A model generated the notes under the pieces. That model had not been told where the DNA came from, did not search any database, and saw nothing but the letters and a program-made list of their open reading frames with translations. A program made the position numbers and the translations under genes. Below, piece after piece: positions 33,890 to 46,788 of a stretch of DNA of 64,000 bases. Within the stretch, counting starts at the first letter, position 1, and each line of letters opens with the position of its first letter. The stretch lies in NCBI RefSeq assembly GCF_022682495.2, contig NW_026527467.1, positions 455,673 through 519,672 of the forward strand. The letters run 5' to 3'. This DNA is from Desmodus rotundus (taxonomy: Eukaryota > Chordata > Mammalia > Chiroptera > Phyllostomidae).

Positions 33890-34887
33890 GAGGTCACAGC
33901 AGTTTTACAGGGTCCCTGCGCACCTGTTCGGGGAAACAGAAGCCCTCCCTGCCACTCAGAGGACCGCACGATTTCCCACAGGCCACACTGCCTAGCAGCA
34001 CCTTCAGCCCCGCACAGACCGTGTGCTAAGGACAGCCTTGGGTACCGGGGGCATGGGCGGGGGATTTCCCATGGAACTCTCTAAGGGCCCGGCGCGCTGT
34101 GTGGCCGGGGGAGTGCCCAGGCCGTTCCTTGACCCCGCAGGACACTTGCATCCAGCAATAAGCAGCCCTCTGCCTCCACGGGGCTCAAACACCTGGGCCC
34201 GGTGTGCGGGCACCTGGCGTACGTGGAGGCAAACCCGCCGACCCTTCTGGCCCGAACCCACCACTGCGAAGATCCCCCTTTTCTTCCATCCGTAAAGGGG
34301 TCACGCTTGAGTAGTGGAAGAACATGGGGAGGCCCCCAGGAGATGGCTTTTCTCCGAGCCGCTTGGCTTGTTTCGGGCCTATACGTAGGCCGCGCATGCG
34401 CACTCAGGCTCCCCACGAAGAGCCTTCCTCGGGTCACGGGACTCACCCTTGAGGTGTCTCCTGACCCACCCCTGAGGGGTCACGTTACCCACCCCCGAGG
34501 GGTCACGTGACCCACCCCTGAGGGGTCACGTGACCCACCACTGAGGGGTCACGTGACCCACCCCTGAGGGGTATCGTGACCCACACTTGAGGGGTCCCGT
34601 GACCCACCCTTGGGAGGTCACGTGCCCCACCCTTGAGGGGACACATGACCCATCCCTTAGGGGTCACGTGACCCACCCCTGAGGGGTCACATGACCCACC
34701 CTTGAGGAGTCTCTTGACCCACCCTTTTGGGGTCACGTGACCCACCCTTGAGGAGTCTCGTGACCCACCCTTTTGGGGTCACGTGACCCGTCCTTGAGGG
34801 GTCTCGTGACCCACGCTTGAGGGGTCCCGTGACCCACCATTGGGAGGTCAGCTGCCCACAATTGAGGGGTCACATGACCCACCTTGA
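33890..34887 (+). repeat. b unit 25 (most diverged unit)
   Basis: Core at 33890-34446 (557 bp, a net 2-base loss at GAGCCGCTTGGCTTG), tract at 34447-34887 (441 bp). Many private changes: GACAGCCTTGGG, GGCGCGCTGTG, TTGAGTAGTGG, ACGTAGGCCGCG and CCACGAAGAGCCTTCC. The tract holds unusual monomers (CCCGAGGGGTC, GTATCGTGAC, ATTGGGAGGTCAGC, GAGGGGACACATG). Its allele mixture is unlike any other unit. Confidence 0.92.
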
Positions 34888-36453
34888 GAGGTCACAGCAG
34901 TTTTACAGGGTCCCTGCGCACCTGTTCGGGGAAACAGAAGCCCTCCCTGCCACTCAGAGGACCGCACGATTTCCCACAGGCCACACTGCCTAGCAGCACC
35001 TTCAGCCCCGCACAGACCGTGTGCTAAGGACAGACTTGGGTACCGAGGGCATGGGCGGGGGATTTCCCATGGAACTCTCTAAGGGCCCGGCGCCCTGTGT
35101 GGCCGGGGGAGTGCCCATGCCGTTCCTTGACCCCGCAGGACACTTGCATCCAGCAATAAGCAGCCCTCTGCCTCCACGGGGCTCAAACACCTGGGCCCGG
35201 TGTGTGGGCACCTGGCGTACGTGGAGGCAAACCCGCCGACCCCTCTGGCCCGAACCCACCACTGCGAAGATCCCCCTTTTCTTCCATCCCTAAAGGGGTC
35301 ACGCTTGAGGAGTGGAAGAACATGGGGAGGCCCCCAGGAGATGGCTTTTCTCCGAGCCGCGGCTGGCTCGTTTCGGGCCTGTACGTGGGCCACTCATGCG
35401 CACTCAGGCTCCCAAGCACACACCTCCCTCGGCTCACCTGACCCACCCTTTAGAGGTCACAGCAGTTCCACAGGGTCCCTGGGCACCTGTCCGTGGACAC
35501 AGGAGCCCTCCCTGCCACCTAGAGGACCACGCGATTTCCGCTGGGGAACACTGCCCAGAAGCACTCCCAGCCTGGCACAGACACTGTGCGCAGGATAGAC
35601 TTGTGGACCAGGGGCCTGGGCGGGGAATTTTCCAGGGAACTCTCTAAAGGCCAGGTGCCCTCTGTCGCCCTGGGAGTGCCCACGCCCTCCCTTAACCCTG
35701 CAGGACACTATCATCCAGCAATAAGGAGCCCTCTGCCTCCACGGGGCTCAAACACCTGGGCCGGTTGTGCGAGCACCTGGCGTACGTGCAGGCAAACCCG
35801 CAGACCCCTCTGGCCCGAACCCACCACTGCGAAGATCCCCCTTTTCTTCCATCCGTAAAGGGGTCCTCCTTGAGGAGTGGAGGGACATGGGGAGGCCCCC
35901 AGGAGATGGCTTTTCTCCGAGCCGCGGCTGGCTGATTTCGGGCCTATACGTGGGCCGCGCGTGCGCACTCAGGCTCCCCACCACAAGCCTCCCTCGGGTC
36001 ACGGGACTCACCCTTGAGGTGTCTCCTGACCCACCCTGGAGGAGTCACGTGACCCACCCCTGAGGGGTCACGTGACCCACCCCTGAGGGGTCACGTGACC
36101 CAACCCTGAGGGGTCACTTGGCCCACCCCTGTGGGGTCACGGGACCAACCCCTGAGGGGTCACATGACCCACCCCTGAGGGGTCACGCGACCCAACCCTG
36201 AGTGGTCACGTGACCCACCCCTGAGGGGTCACATGACCCGCCCCTGAGGGGTCACGTGACCCACCCTTGAGGAGTCTCGTGACCCACCCTTTTGGGGTCA
36301 CGTGACCCGCCCTTGAGGGGTCTCGTGACCCACCCTTTTGGGGTCACGTGACCCGACCTTGAGGGGTCTCGTGACCCACCCTTGAGGGGTCCCCTGACCC
36401 ACCCTTGGGAGGTCACCTGCCCCACCCTTGAGGGGTCATATGTCCCACCTTGA
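34888..36453 (+). repeat. BA unit 26
   Basis: B1 at 34888-35452 (private ACCGAGGGCATGG, GTGTGTGGGCACC, GCCACTCATGCG), A at 35453-36011, tract at 36012-36453 (442 bp). First BA of the regular b-BA zone. Confidence 0.93.
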
Positions 36454-37500
36454 GAGGTCACAGCAGTTTTACAGGGTCCCTGCGCACCTGTTCGGGGAAA
36501 CAGAAGCCCTCCCTGCCACTCAGAGGACCGCACGATTTCCCACAGGCCACACTGCCTAGCAGCACCTTCAGCCCCGAACAGACCGTGTGCTAAGGACAGA
36601 CTTGGGTACCGGGGGCATGGGCGGGGGATTTCCCATGGAACTCTCTAAGGGCCCGGCGCCCTGTGTGGCCGGGGGAGTGCCCAGGCGGTTCCTTGACCAT
36701 GCAGGACACTTGCATCCAGCAATAAGCAGCCCTCTGCCTCCACGGGGCTCAAACACCTGGGCCCGGTGTGCGGGCACCTGGCGTACGTGGAGGCAAACCC
36801 GCCGACCCTTCTGGCCCGAACCCACCACTGCAAAGATCCCCCTTTTCTTCCATCCGTAAAGGGGTCCTCCTTGAGGAGTGGAGGAACATGGGGAGGCCCC
36901 CAGGAGATGGCTTTTCTCCGAGCCGCGGCTGGCTGGTTTCGGGCCTATACGTGGGCCGCGCGTGCGCACTCAGGCTCCCCACGACAAGCCTCCCTTGGGT
37001 CACGGGACTCACCCCTGAGGGGTCTGGTTACCCACCCCTGAAGGGTCACTTCACCTACCCCTGAGGGGTCACGTGACCCACCCCTGAGGGGTCACGTGAC
37101 CCAACCCTGAGGGGTCACTTGACCCACCCCTGTGGGGTCACGTGACGCACCCCTGTGGGGTCACATGACCAACCCCTGTGGGGTCACGTGACCCAACACT
37201 GAGTGGTCACGTGACCCACCGCTGAGGGGTCTCGTGACCCACCCCTGAGGGGTCACGTGACCCACCCCTGAGGGGTCACATGACCCGCCCCTGAGGGGTC
37301 ACGTGACCCACACTTGAGGAGTCTCGTGACCCACACTTCTGGGGTCACGTGACCCGCCCTTGAGGGGTCTCGTGACCCACCCTTTTGGGGTCACGTGACC
37401 CGCCCTTGAGGGGTCTCGTGACCCACCTTTGCGGGGTCCCGTGACCCACCTTTCGGAGGTCACCTGCCCCACCCTTGAGGGGTCACATGACCCACCTTGA
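36454..37500 (+). repeat. b unit 27
   Basis: Core at 36454-37012 (private TTGACCATGCAGG), tract at 37013-37500 (488 bp, TTTGCGGGGTCCC style). Confidence 0.93.
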
Positions 37501-39066
37501 GAGGTCACAGCAGTTTTACAGGGTCCCTGCGCACCTGTTCGGGGAAACAGAAGCCCTCCCTGCCACTCAGAGGACCGCACGATTTCCCACAGGCCACACT
37601 GCCTAGCAGCACCTTCAGCCCCGCACAGACCGTGTGCTAAGGACAGACTTGGGTACCGGGGGCATGGGCGGGGGATTTCCCATGGAACTCTCTAAGGGCC
37701 TGGCCCCCTGTGTTGCCGGGGGAGTGCCCATGCCGTTCCTTGACCCCGCAGGACACTTGCATCCAGCAATAAGCAGCCCTCTGCCTCCACGGGGCTCAAA
37801 CACCTGGGCCCGGTGTGCGGGCACCTGGCGTACGTGGAGGCAAACCCGCCGACCCCTCTGGCCCGAACCCACCACTGCGAAGATCCCCCTTTTCTTCCAT
37901 CCGTAAAGGGGTCACGCTTGAGGAGTGGAAGAACATGGGGAGGCCCCCAGGAGATGGCTTTTCTCCGAGCCGCGGCTGGCTCGTTTCGGGCCTATATGTG
38001 GGCCGCGCATACACACTCAGGCTCCCAAGCACACACCTCCCTCGGCTCACCTGACCCACCCTTTAGAGGTCACAGCAGTTCCACAGGGTCCCTGGGCACC
38101 TGTCCGTGGACACAGGAGCCCTCCCTGCCACCTAGAGGACCACGCGATTTCCGCTGGGGAACACTGCCCAGAAGCACTCCCAGCCTCGCAAAGACACTGT
38201 GCGCAGGATAGACTTGTGGACCAGGGGCCTGGGCGGGGAATTTTCCAGGGAACTCTCTAAAGGCCAGGTGCCCTCTGTCGCCCTGGGAGTGCCCACGCCC
38301 TCCCTTAACCCTGCAGGACACTATCATCCAGCAATAAGGAGCCCTCTGCCTCCACGGGGCTCAAACACCTGGGCCGGTTGTGCGAGCACCTGGCGTACGT
38401 GCAGGCAAACCCGCAGACCCCTCTGGCCCGAACCCACCACTGCGAAGATCCCCCTTTTCTTCCATCCGTAAAGGGGTCCTCCTTGAGGAGTGGAGGGACA
38501 TGGGGAGGCCCCCAGGAGATGGCTTTTCTCCGAGCCGCGGCTGGCTGGTTTCGGGCCTATACGTGAGCCGCGCGTGCGCACTCAGGCTCCCCACCACAAG
38601 CCTCCCTCGGGTCACGGGACTCACCCTTGAGGTGTCTCCTGACCCACCCTGGAGGGGTCACGTCACCCACCCCTGAGGGGTAACGTGACCCACCCCTGAG
38701 GGGTCACGTGACCCAACCCTGAGGGGTCACTGGACCCACCCCTGTGGGGTCACGTGACCCACCCCTGAGGGGTCACATGACCCACCTCTGAGGGGTCACG
38801 TGACCCAACACTGAGTGGTCACGTGACCCACCCCTGAGGGGTCTCGTGACCCACCCCTGAGGGGTCACGTGACCCGCCCCTGAGGGGTCACATGACCCGC
38901 CCCTGAGGGGTCACGTGACCCACCCTTGAGGAGTCTCGTGACCCACCCTTTTGGGGTCACGTGACCGGACCTTGAGGGGTCTCATGACCCACCCTTGAGG
39001 GGTCCCCTGACACACCCTTGGGAGGTCACCTGCCCCACCCTTGAGGGGTCATATGACCCACCTTGA
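37501..39066 (+). repeat. BA unit 28
   Basis: B1 at 37501-38065 (GGCCTGGCCCCCTGTGTTGCC and CATACACACTC), A at 38066-38624, tract at 38625-39066 (442 bp) with GAGGGGTAACGTGACC and GGGTCACTGGACCC. These tract alleles recur in unit 40044. Confidence 0.93.
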
Positions 39067-40043
39067 GAGGTCACAGCAGTTTTACAGGGTCCCTGCGCAC
39101 CTGTTCGGGGAAACAGAAGCCCTCCCTGCCACTCAGAGGACCGCACGATTTCCCACAGGCCACACTGCCTAGCAGCACCTTCAGCCCGGCACAGACCGTG
39201 TGCTAAGGACAGACTTGGGTACCGGAGGCATGGGCGGGGGATTTCCCATGGAACTCTCTAAGGGCCCGGCGCCCTGTGTGGCCGGGGGAGTGCCCAGGCG
39301 GTTCCTTGACCCCGCAGGACACTTGCATCCAGCAATAAGCAGCCCTCTGCCTCCACGGGGCTCAAACACCTGGGCCCGGTGTGCGGGCACCTGGCGTACG
39401 TGGAGGCAAACCCGCCGACCCGTCTGGCCCGAACCCACCACTGCGAAGATCCCCCTTTTCTTCCATCCGTAAAGGGGTCCTCCTTGAGGAGTGGAGGAAC
39501 ATGGGGAGGCCCCCAGGAGATGGATTTTCTCCGAGCCGCGGCTGGCTGGTTTCGGGCCTATACGTGGGCCGCGCGTGCGCACTCAGGCTCCCCACCACAA
39601 GCCTCCCTCGGGTCACGGGACTCACCCCTGAGGGGTCTGGTTACCCACCCTGAAGGGTCACTTCACCTACCCCTGAGGGGTCACGTGACCCACCCCTGAG
39701 GGGTCACGTGACCCAACCCTGAGGGGTCACTTGACCCACCCCTGTGGGGTCACGTGACGCACCCCTGAGGGGTCACATGACCAACCCCTGTGGGGTCACG
39801 TGACGCAACACTGAGTGGTCACGTGACCCACCCCTGAGGGGTCTCGTGACCCACCCCTGAGGGGTCACATGACCCGCCCCTGAGGGGTCACGTGACCCAC
39901 CCTTGAGGGGTCTCGTGACCCACCCTTTTGGGGTCACGTGACCCGCCCTTGAGGGGTCTCGTGACCCACCTTTGCGGGGTCCCGTGACCCACCTTTGGGA
40001 GGTCACCTGCCCCACCCTTGAGGGGTCACATGACCCACCTTGA
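39067..40043 (+). repeat. b unit 29
   Basis: Core at 39067-39625 with CAGCCCGGCACAG, CCGGAGGCATGG and GATGGATTTTCTCC; tract at 39626-40043 (418 bp, one base short). The matching copy is at 41610, exactly 2,543 bp on. Confidence 0.93.
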
Positions 40044-41609
40044 GAGGTCACAGCAGTTTTACAGGGTCCCTGCGCACCTGTTCGGGGAAACAGAAGCCCT
40101 CCCTGCCACTCAGAGGACCGCACGATTTCCCACAGGCCACACTGCCTAGCAGCACCTTCAGCCCCGCACAGACCGTGTGCTAAGGACAGACTTGGGTACC
40201 GGGGGCATGGGCGGGGGATTTCCCATGGAACTCTCTAAGGGCCCGGCGCCCTGTGTGGCCGGGGGAGTGCCCATGCCGTTCCTTGACCCCGCAGGACACT
40301 TGCATCCAGCAATAAGCAGCCCTCTGCCTCCACGGGGCTCAAACACCTGGGCCCGGTGTGCGGGCACCTGGCGTACGTGGAGGCAAACCCGCCGACCCCT
40401 CTGGCCCGAACCCACCACTGCGAAGATCCCCCTTTTCTTCCATCCGTAAAGGGGTCACGCTTGAGGAGTGGAAGAACATGGGGAGGCCCCCAGGAGATGG
40501 CTTTTCTCCGAGCCGCGGCTGGCTCGTTTCGGGCCTATTCGTGGGCCACGCATGCGCACTCAGGCTCCCAAGCACACACCTCCCTCGGCTCACCTGACCC
40601 ACCCTTTAGAGGTCACAGCAGTTCCACAGGGTCCCTGGGCACCTGTCCGTGGACACAGGAGCCCTCCCTGCCACCTAGAGGACCACGCGATTTCCGCTGG
40701 GGAACACTGCCCAGAAGCACTCCCAGCCTCGCAAAGACACTGTGCGCAGGATAGACTTGTGGACCAGGGGCCTGGGCGGGGAATTTTCCAGGGAACTCTC
40801 TAAAGGCCAGGTGCCCTCTGTCGCCCTGGGAGTGCCCACGCCCTCCCTTAACCCTGCAGGACACTATCATCCAGCAATAAGGAGCCCTCTGCCTCCACGG
40901 GGCTCAAACACCTGGGCCGGTTGTGCGAGCACCTGGCGTACGTGCAGGCAAACCCGCAGACCCCTCTGGCCCGAACCCACCACTGCGAAGATCCCCCTTT
41001 TCTTCCATCCGTAAAGGGGTCCTCCTTGAGGAGTGGAGGGACATGGGGAGGCCCCCAGGAGATGGCTTTTCTCCGAGCCGCGGCTGGCTGGTTTCGGGCC
41101 TATACGTGAGCCGCGCGTGCGCACTCAGGCTCCCCACCACAAGCCTCCCTCGGGTCACGGGACTCACCCTTGAGGTGTCTCCTGACCCACCCTGGAGGGG
41201 TCACGTCACCCACCCCTGAGGGGTAACGTGACCCACCCCTGAGGGGTCACGTGACCCAACCCTGAGGGGTCACTGGACCCACCCCTGTGGGGTCACGTGA
41301 CCCACCCCTGAGGGGTCACATGACCCACCTCTGAGAGGTCACGTGACCCAACACTGAGTGGTCACGTGACCCACCCCTGAGGGGTCTCGTGACCCACCCC
41401 TGAGGGGTCACGTGACCCGCCCCTGAGGGGTCACATGACCCGCCCCTGAGGGGTCACGTGACCCACCCTTGAGGAGTCTCGTGACCCACCCTTTTGGGGT
41501 CACGTGACCGGACCTTGAGGGGTCTCATGACCCACCCTTGAGGGGTCCCCTGACACACCCTTGGGAGGTCACCTGCCCCACCCTTGAGGGGTCATATGAC
41601 CCACCTTGA
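40044..41609 (+). repeat. BA unit 30
   Basis: B1 at 40044-40608 with GGCCTATTCGTGGGCC, A at 40609-41167, tract at 41168-41609 (442 bp). The B1 matches unit 42587 and the tract matches unit 37501. Confidence 0.93.
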
Positions 41610-42586
41610 GAGGTCACAGCAGTTTTACAGGGTCCCTGCGCACCTGTTCGGGGAAACAGAAGCCCTCCCTGCCACTCAGAGGACCGCACGATTTCCCACA
41701 GGCCACACTGCCTAGCAGCACCTTCAGCCCGGCACAGACCGTGTGCTAAGGACAGACTTGGGTACCGGAGGCATGGGCGGGGGATTTCCCATGGAACTCT
41801 CTAAGGGCCCGGCGCCCTGTGTGGCCGGGGGAGTGCCCAGGCGGTTCCTTGACCCCGCAGGACACTTGCATCCAGCAATAAGCAGCCCTCTGCCTCCACG
41901 GGGCTCAAACACCTGGGCCCGGTGTGCGGGCACCTGGCGTACGTGGAGGCAAACCCGCCGACCCCTCTGGCCCGAACCCACCACTGCGAAGATCCCCCTT
42001 TTCTTCCATCCGTAAAGGGGTCCTCCTTGAGGAGTGGAGGAACATGGGGAGGCCCCCAGGAGATGGATTTTCTCCGAGCCGCGGCTGGCTGGTTTCGGGC
42101 CTATACGTGGGCCGCGCGTGCGCACTCAGGCTCCCCACCACAAGCCTCCCTCGGGTCACGGGACTCACCCCTGAGGGGTCTGGTTACCCACCCTGAAGGG
42201 TCACTTCACCTACCCCTGAGGGGTCACGTGACCCACCCCTGAGGGGTCACGTGACCCAACCCTGAGGGGTCACTTGACCCACGCCTGTGGGGTCACGTGA
42301 CGCACCCCTGAGGGGTCACATGACCAACCCCTGTGGGGTCACGTGACGCAACACTGAGTGGTCACGTGACCCACCCCTGAGGGGTCTCGTGACCCACCCC
42401 TGAGGGGTCACATGACCCGCCCCTAAGGGGTCACGTGACCCACCCTTGAGGGGTCTCGTGACCCACCCTTTTGGGGTCACGTGACCCGCCCTTGAGGGGT
42501 CTCGTGACCCACCTTTGCGGGGTCCCGTGACCCACCTTTGGGAGGTCACCTGCCCCACCCTTGAGGGGTCACATGACCCACCTTGA
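41610..42586 (+). repeat. b unit 31
   Basis: Core at 41610-42168, tract at 42169-42586 (418 bp, one base short, the same deletion as unit 39067). It differs from unit 39067 by a few substitutions, for example ACCCCTCTGG for ACCCGTCTGG and CCCTAAGGGG near 42421. Confidence 0.93.
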
Positions 42587-44152
42587 GAGGTCACAGCAGT
42601 TTTACAGGGTCCCTGCGCACCTGTTCGGGGAAACAGAAGCCCTCCCTGCCACTCAGAGGACCGCACGATTTCCCACAGGCCACACTGCCTAGCAGCACCT
42701 TCAGCCCCGCACAGACCGTGTGCTAAGGACAGACTTGGGTACCGGGGGCATGGGCGGGGGATTTCCCATGGAACTCTCTAAGGGCCCGGCGCCCTGTGTG
42801 GCCGGGGGAGTGCCCATGCCGTTCCTTGACCCCGCAGGACACTTGCATCCAGCAATAAGCAGCCCTCTGCCTCCACGGGGCTCAAACACCTGGGCCCGGT
42901 GTGCGGGCACCTGGCGTACGTGGAGGCAAACCCGCCGACCCCTCTGGCCCGAACCCACCACTGCGAAGATCCCCCTTTTCTTCCATCCGTAAAGGGGTCA
43001 CGCTTGAGGAGTGGAAGAACATGGGGAGGCCCCCAGGAGATGGCTTTTCTCCGAGCCGCGGCTGGCTCGTTTCGGGCCTATTCGTGGGCCACGCATGCGC
43101 ACTCAGGCTCCCAAGCACACACCTCCCTCGGCTCACCTGACCCACCCTTTAGAGGTCACAGCAGTTCCACAGGGTCCCTGGGCACCTGTCCGTGGACACA
43201 GGAGCCCTCCCTGCCACCTAGAGGACCACGCGATTTCCGCTGGGGAACACTGCCCAGAAGCACTCCCAGCCTGGCACAGACACTGTGCGCAGGATAGACT
43301 TGTGGACCAGGGGCCTGGGCGGGGAATTTTCCAGGGAACTCTCTAAAGGCCAGGTGCCCTCTGTCGCCCTGGGAGTGCCCACGCCCTCCCTTAACCCTGC
43401 AGGACACTATCATCCAGCAATAAGGAGCCCTCTGCCTCCACGGGGCTCAAACACCTGGGCCGGTTGTGCGAGCACCTGGCGTACGTGCAGGCAAACCCGC
43501 AGACTCCTCTGGCCCGAACCCACCACTGCGAAGATCCCCCTTTTCTTCCATCCGTAAAGGGGTCCTCCTTGAGGAGTGGAGGGACATGGGGAGGCCCCCA
43601 GGAGATGGCTTTTCTCCGAGCCGCGGCTGGCTGGTTTCGAGCCTATACGTGGGCCGCGCGTGCGCACTCAGGCTCCCCACCACAAGCCTCCCTCGGGTCA
43701 CGGGACTCACCCTTGAGGTGTCTCCTGACCCACCCTGGAGGAGTCACGTGACCCACCCCTGAGGGGTCACGTGACCCACCCCTGAGGGGTCACGTGACCC
43801 AACCCTGAGGGGTCACTTGGCCCACCCCTGTGGGGTCACGGGACCAACCCCTGAGGGGTCACATGACCCACCCCTGAGGGGTCACGTGACCCAACCCTGA
43901 GTGGTCACGTGACCCACCCCTGAGGGGTCACATGACCCGCCCCTGAGGGGTCACGTGACCCACCCTTGAGGAGTCTCGTGACCCACCCTTTTGGGGTCAC
44001 GTGACCCGCCCTTGAGGGGTCTCCTGACCCACCCTTTTGGGGTCACGTGACCCGACCTTGAGGGGTCTCGTGACCCACCCTTGAGGGGTCCCCTGACCCA
44101 CCCTTGGGAGGTCACCTGCCCCACCCTTGAGGGGTCATATGTCCCACCTTGA
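42587..44152 (+). repeat. BA unit 32
   Basis: B1 at 42587-43151 with GGCCTATTCGTGGGCC, A at 43152-43710 (private GCAGACTCCTCTGG and TTTCGAGCC), tract at 43711-44152 (442 bp, CATATGTCC style). Confidence 0.93.
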
Positions 44153-45314
44153 GAGGTCACAGCAGTTTTACAGGGTCCCTGCGCACCTGTTCGGGGAAAC
44201 AGAAGCCCTCCCTGCCACTCAGAGGACCGCACGATTTCCCACAGGCCACACTGCCTAGCAGCACCTTCAGCCCCGAACAGACCGTGTGCTAAGGACAGAC
44301 TTGGGTACCGGGGGCATGGGCGGGGGATTTCCCATGGAACTCTCTAAGGGCCCGGCGCCCTGTGTGGCCGGGGGAGTGCCCAGGCGGTTCCTTGACCCCG
44401 CAGGACACTTGCATCCAGCAATAAGCAGCCCTCTGCCTCGACGGGGCTCAAACACCTGGGCCCGGTGTGCGGGCACCTGGCGTACGTGGAGGCAAACCCG
44501 CCGACCCTTCTGGCCCGAACCCACCAATGCAAAGATCCCCCTTTTCTTCCATCCGTAAAGGGGTCCTCCTTGAGGAGTGGAGGAACATGGGGAGGCCCCC
44601 AGGAGATGGCTTTTCTGCGAGCCGCGGCTGGCTGGTTTCGGGCCTATACGTGGGCCGCGCGTGCGCACTCAGGCTCCCCACCACAAGCCTCCCTCGGGTC
44701 ACGGGACTCACCCCTGAGGGGTCTGGTTACCCACCCCTGAAGGGTCACTTTACCTACCACTGAGGGGTCACGTGACGCACCCCTGAGGGGTCACATGACC
44801 AACCCCTGTGGTGTCACGTGACCCAACACTGAGTGGTCACGTGACCCACCCCTGAGGGGTCTCGTGACCCACCCCTGAGGGGTCACGTGACCCACCCCTG
44901 AGGGGTCACATGACCCGCCCCTCAGGGGTCACGTGACCCACCCTTGAGGAGTCTCGTGACCCACACGTTTGGGGTCACGTGACCCACCCCTGAGGGGTCA
45001 CGTGACCCAACCCTGAGGGGTCACTTGACCCACCCCTGTGGGGTCACGTGACCCACCCCTGAGGGGTCACATGACCCACCTCTGAGGGGTCACGTGACCC
45101 AACACTGAGTGGTCACGTGACCCACCCCTGAGGGGTCACATGACCCGCCCCTGAGGGGTCACGTGACCCGCCCTTGAGGGGTCTCGTGACCCACCCTTTT
45201 GGGGTCACGTGACCCGACCTTGAGGGGTGTCATGACCCACCCTTGAGGGGTCCCCTGACACACCCTTGGGAGGTCACCTGCCCCACCCTTGAGGGGTCAT
45301 ATGACCCACCTTGA
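44153..45314 (+). repeat. b unit 33
   Basis: Core at 44153-44711 with TTTCTGCGAGCC, GCCTCGACGGGG and a private CACCAATGCAAAG; tract at 44712-45314 (603 bp) that passes through the variant series twice. It is intermediate between ordinary b and the CGATGGGG lineage. Confidence 0.93.
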
Positions 45315-46788
45315 GAGGTCACAGCAGTTTTACAGGGTCCCTGCGCACCTGTTCGGGGAAACAGAAGCCCTCCCTGCCACTCAGAGGACCGCACGATTTC
45401 CCACAGGCCACACTGCCTAGCAGCACCTTCAGCCCCGCACAGACCATGTGCTAAGGACAGACTTGGGTACCGGGGGCATGGGCGGGGGATTTCCCATGGA
45501 ACTCTCTAAGGTCCCGGCGCCCTGTGTGGCCGGGGGAGTGCCCATGCCGTTCCTTGACCCCGCAGGACACTTGCATCCAGCAATAAGCAGCCCTCTGCCT
45601 CCACGGGGCTCAAACACCTGGGCCCGGTGTGCGGGCACCTGGCGTACGTGGAGGCAAACCCGCCGACCCCTCTGGCCCGAACCCACCACTGCGAAGATCC
45701 CCCTTTTCTTCCATCCGTAAAGGGGTCACGCTTGAGGAGTGGAAGAACATGGGGAGGCCCCCAGGAGATGGCTTTTCTCCGAGCCGCGGCTGGCTCGTTT
45801 CGGGCCTATATGTGGGCCGCGCATACGCACTCAGGCTCCCAAGCACACACCTCCCTCGGCTCACCTGACCCACCCTTTAGAGGTCACAGCAGTTCCACAG
45901 GGTCCCTGGGCACCTGTCCGTGGTCACAGGAGCCCTCCCTGCCACCTAGAGGACCACGCGATTTCCGCTGGGGAACACTGCCCAGAAGCACTCCCAGCCT
46001 GGCACAGACACTGTGGGCAGGATAGACTTGTGGACCAGGGGCCTGGGCGGGGAATTTTCCAGGGAACTCTCTAAAGGCCAGGTGCCCTCTGTCGCCCTGG
46101 GAGTGCCCACGCCCTCCCTTAACCCTGCAGGACACTATCATCCAGCAATAAGGAGCCCTCTGCCTCCACGGGGCTCAAACACCTGGGCCGGTTGTGCGAG
46201 CACCTGGCGTACGTGCAGGCAAACCCGCAGACCCCTCTGGCCCGAACCCACCACTGCGAAGATCCCCCTTTTCTTCCATCCGTAAAGGGGTCCTCCTTGA
46301 GGAGTGGAGGGACATGGGGAGGCCCCCAGGAGATGGCTTTTCTCCGAGCCGCGGCTGGCTGGTTTCGGGCCTTTACGTGGGCCGAGCGTGCGCACTCAGG
46401 CTCCCCACCACAAGCCTCCCTCGGGACACGGGACTCACCCTTGAGGTGTCTCCTGACCCACCCTGGAGGGGTCACGTGACCCACCCCTGAGGGGTCACGT
46501 GACCCACCCCTGAGGGGTCACGTGACCCAACCCTGAGTGGTCACTTGACCCACCCCTGAGGAGTCACGTGACCCGCCCCCGAGGGGTCACGTGACCAGCC
46601 CTTGAGGGGTCTCCTGACCCACCCTTTTGGGGTCACGTGACCCGCCCTTGAGGGGTCTCCTGACCCACCCTTTTGGCGTCACGTGACCCGACCTTGAGGC
46701 GTCTCGTGACCCACCCTTGAGGGGTCCCCTGACCCACCCTTGGGAGGTCACCTGCCCCACCCTTGAGGGGTCATATGTCCCACCTTGA
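45315..46788 (+). repeat. BA unit 34
   Basis: B1 at 45315-45879 (private GACCATGTGC, AAGGTCCCGG), A at 45880-46438 (private CGTGGTCACAGG, CTGTGGGCAGG, CCTTTACGTGGGCCGAGCG, CGGGACACGGG), tract at 46439-46788 (350 bp). It carries several substitutions not seen elsewhere. Confidence 0.93.
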
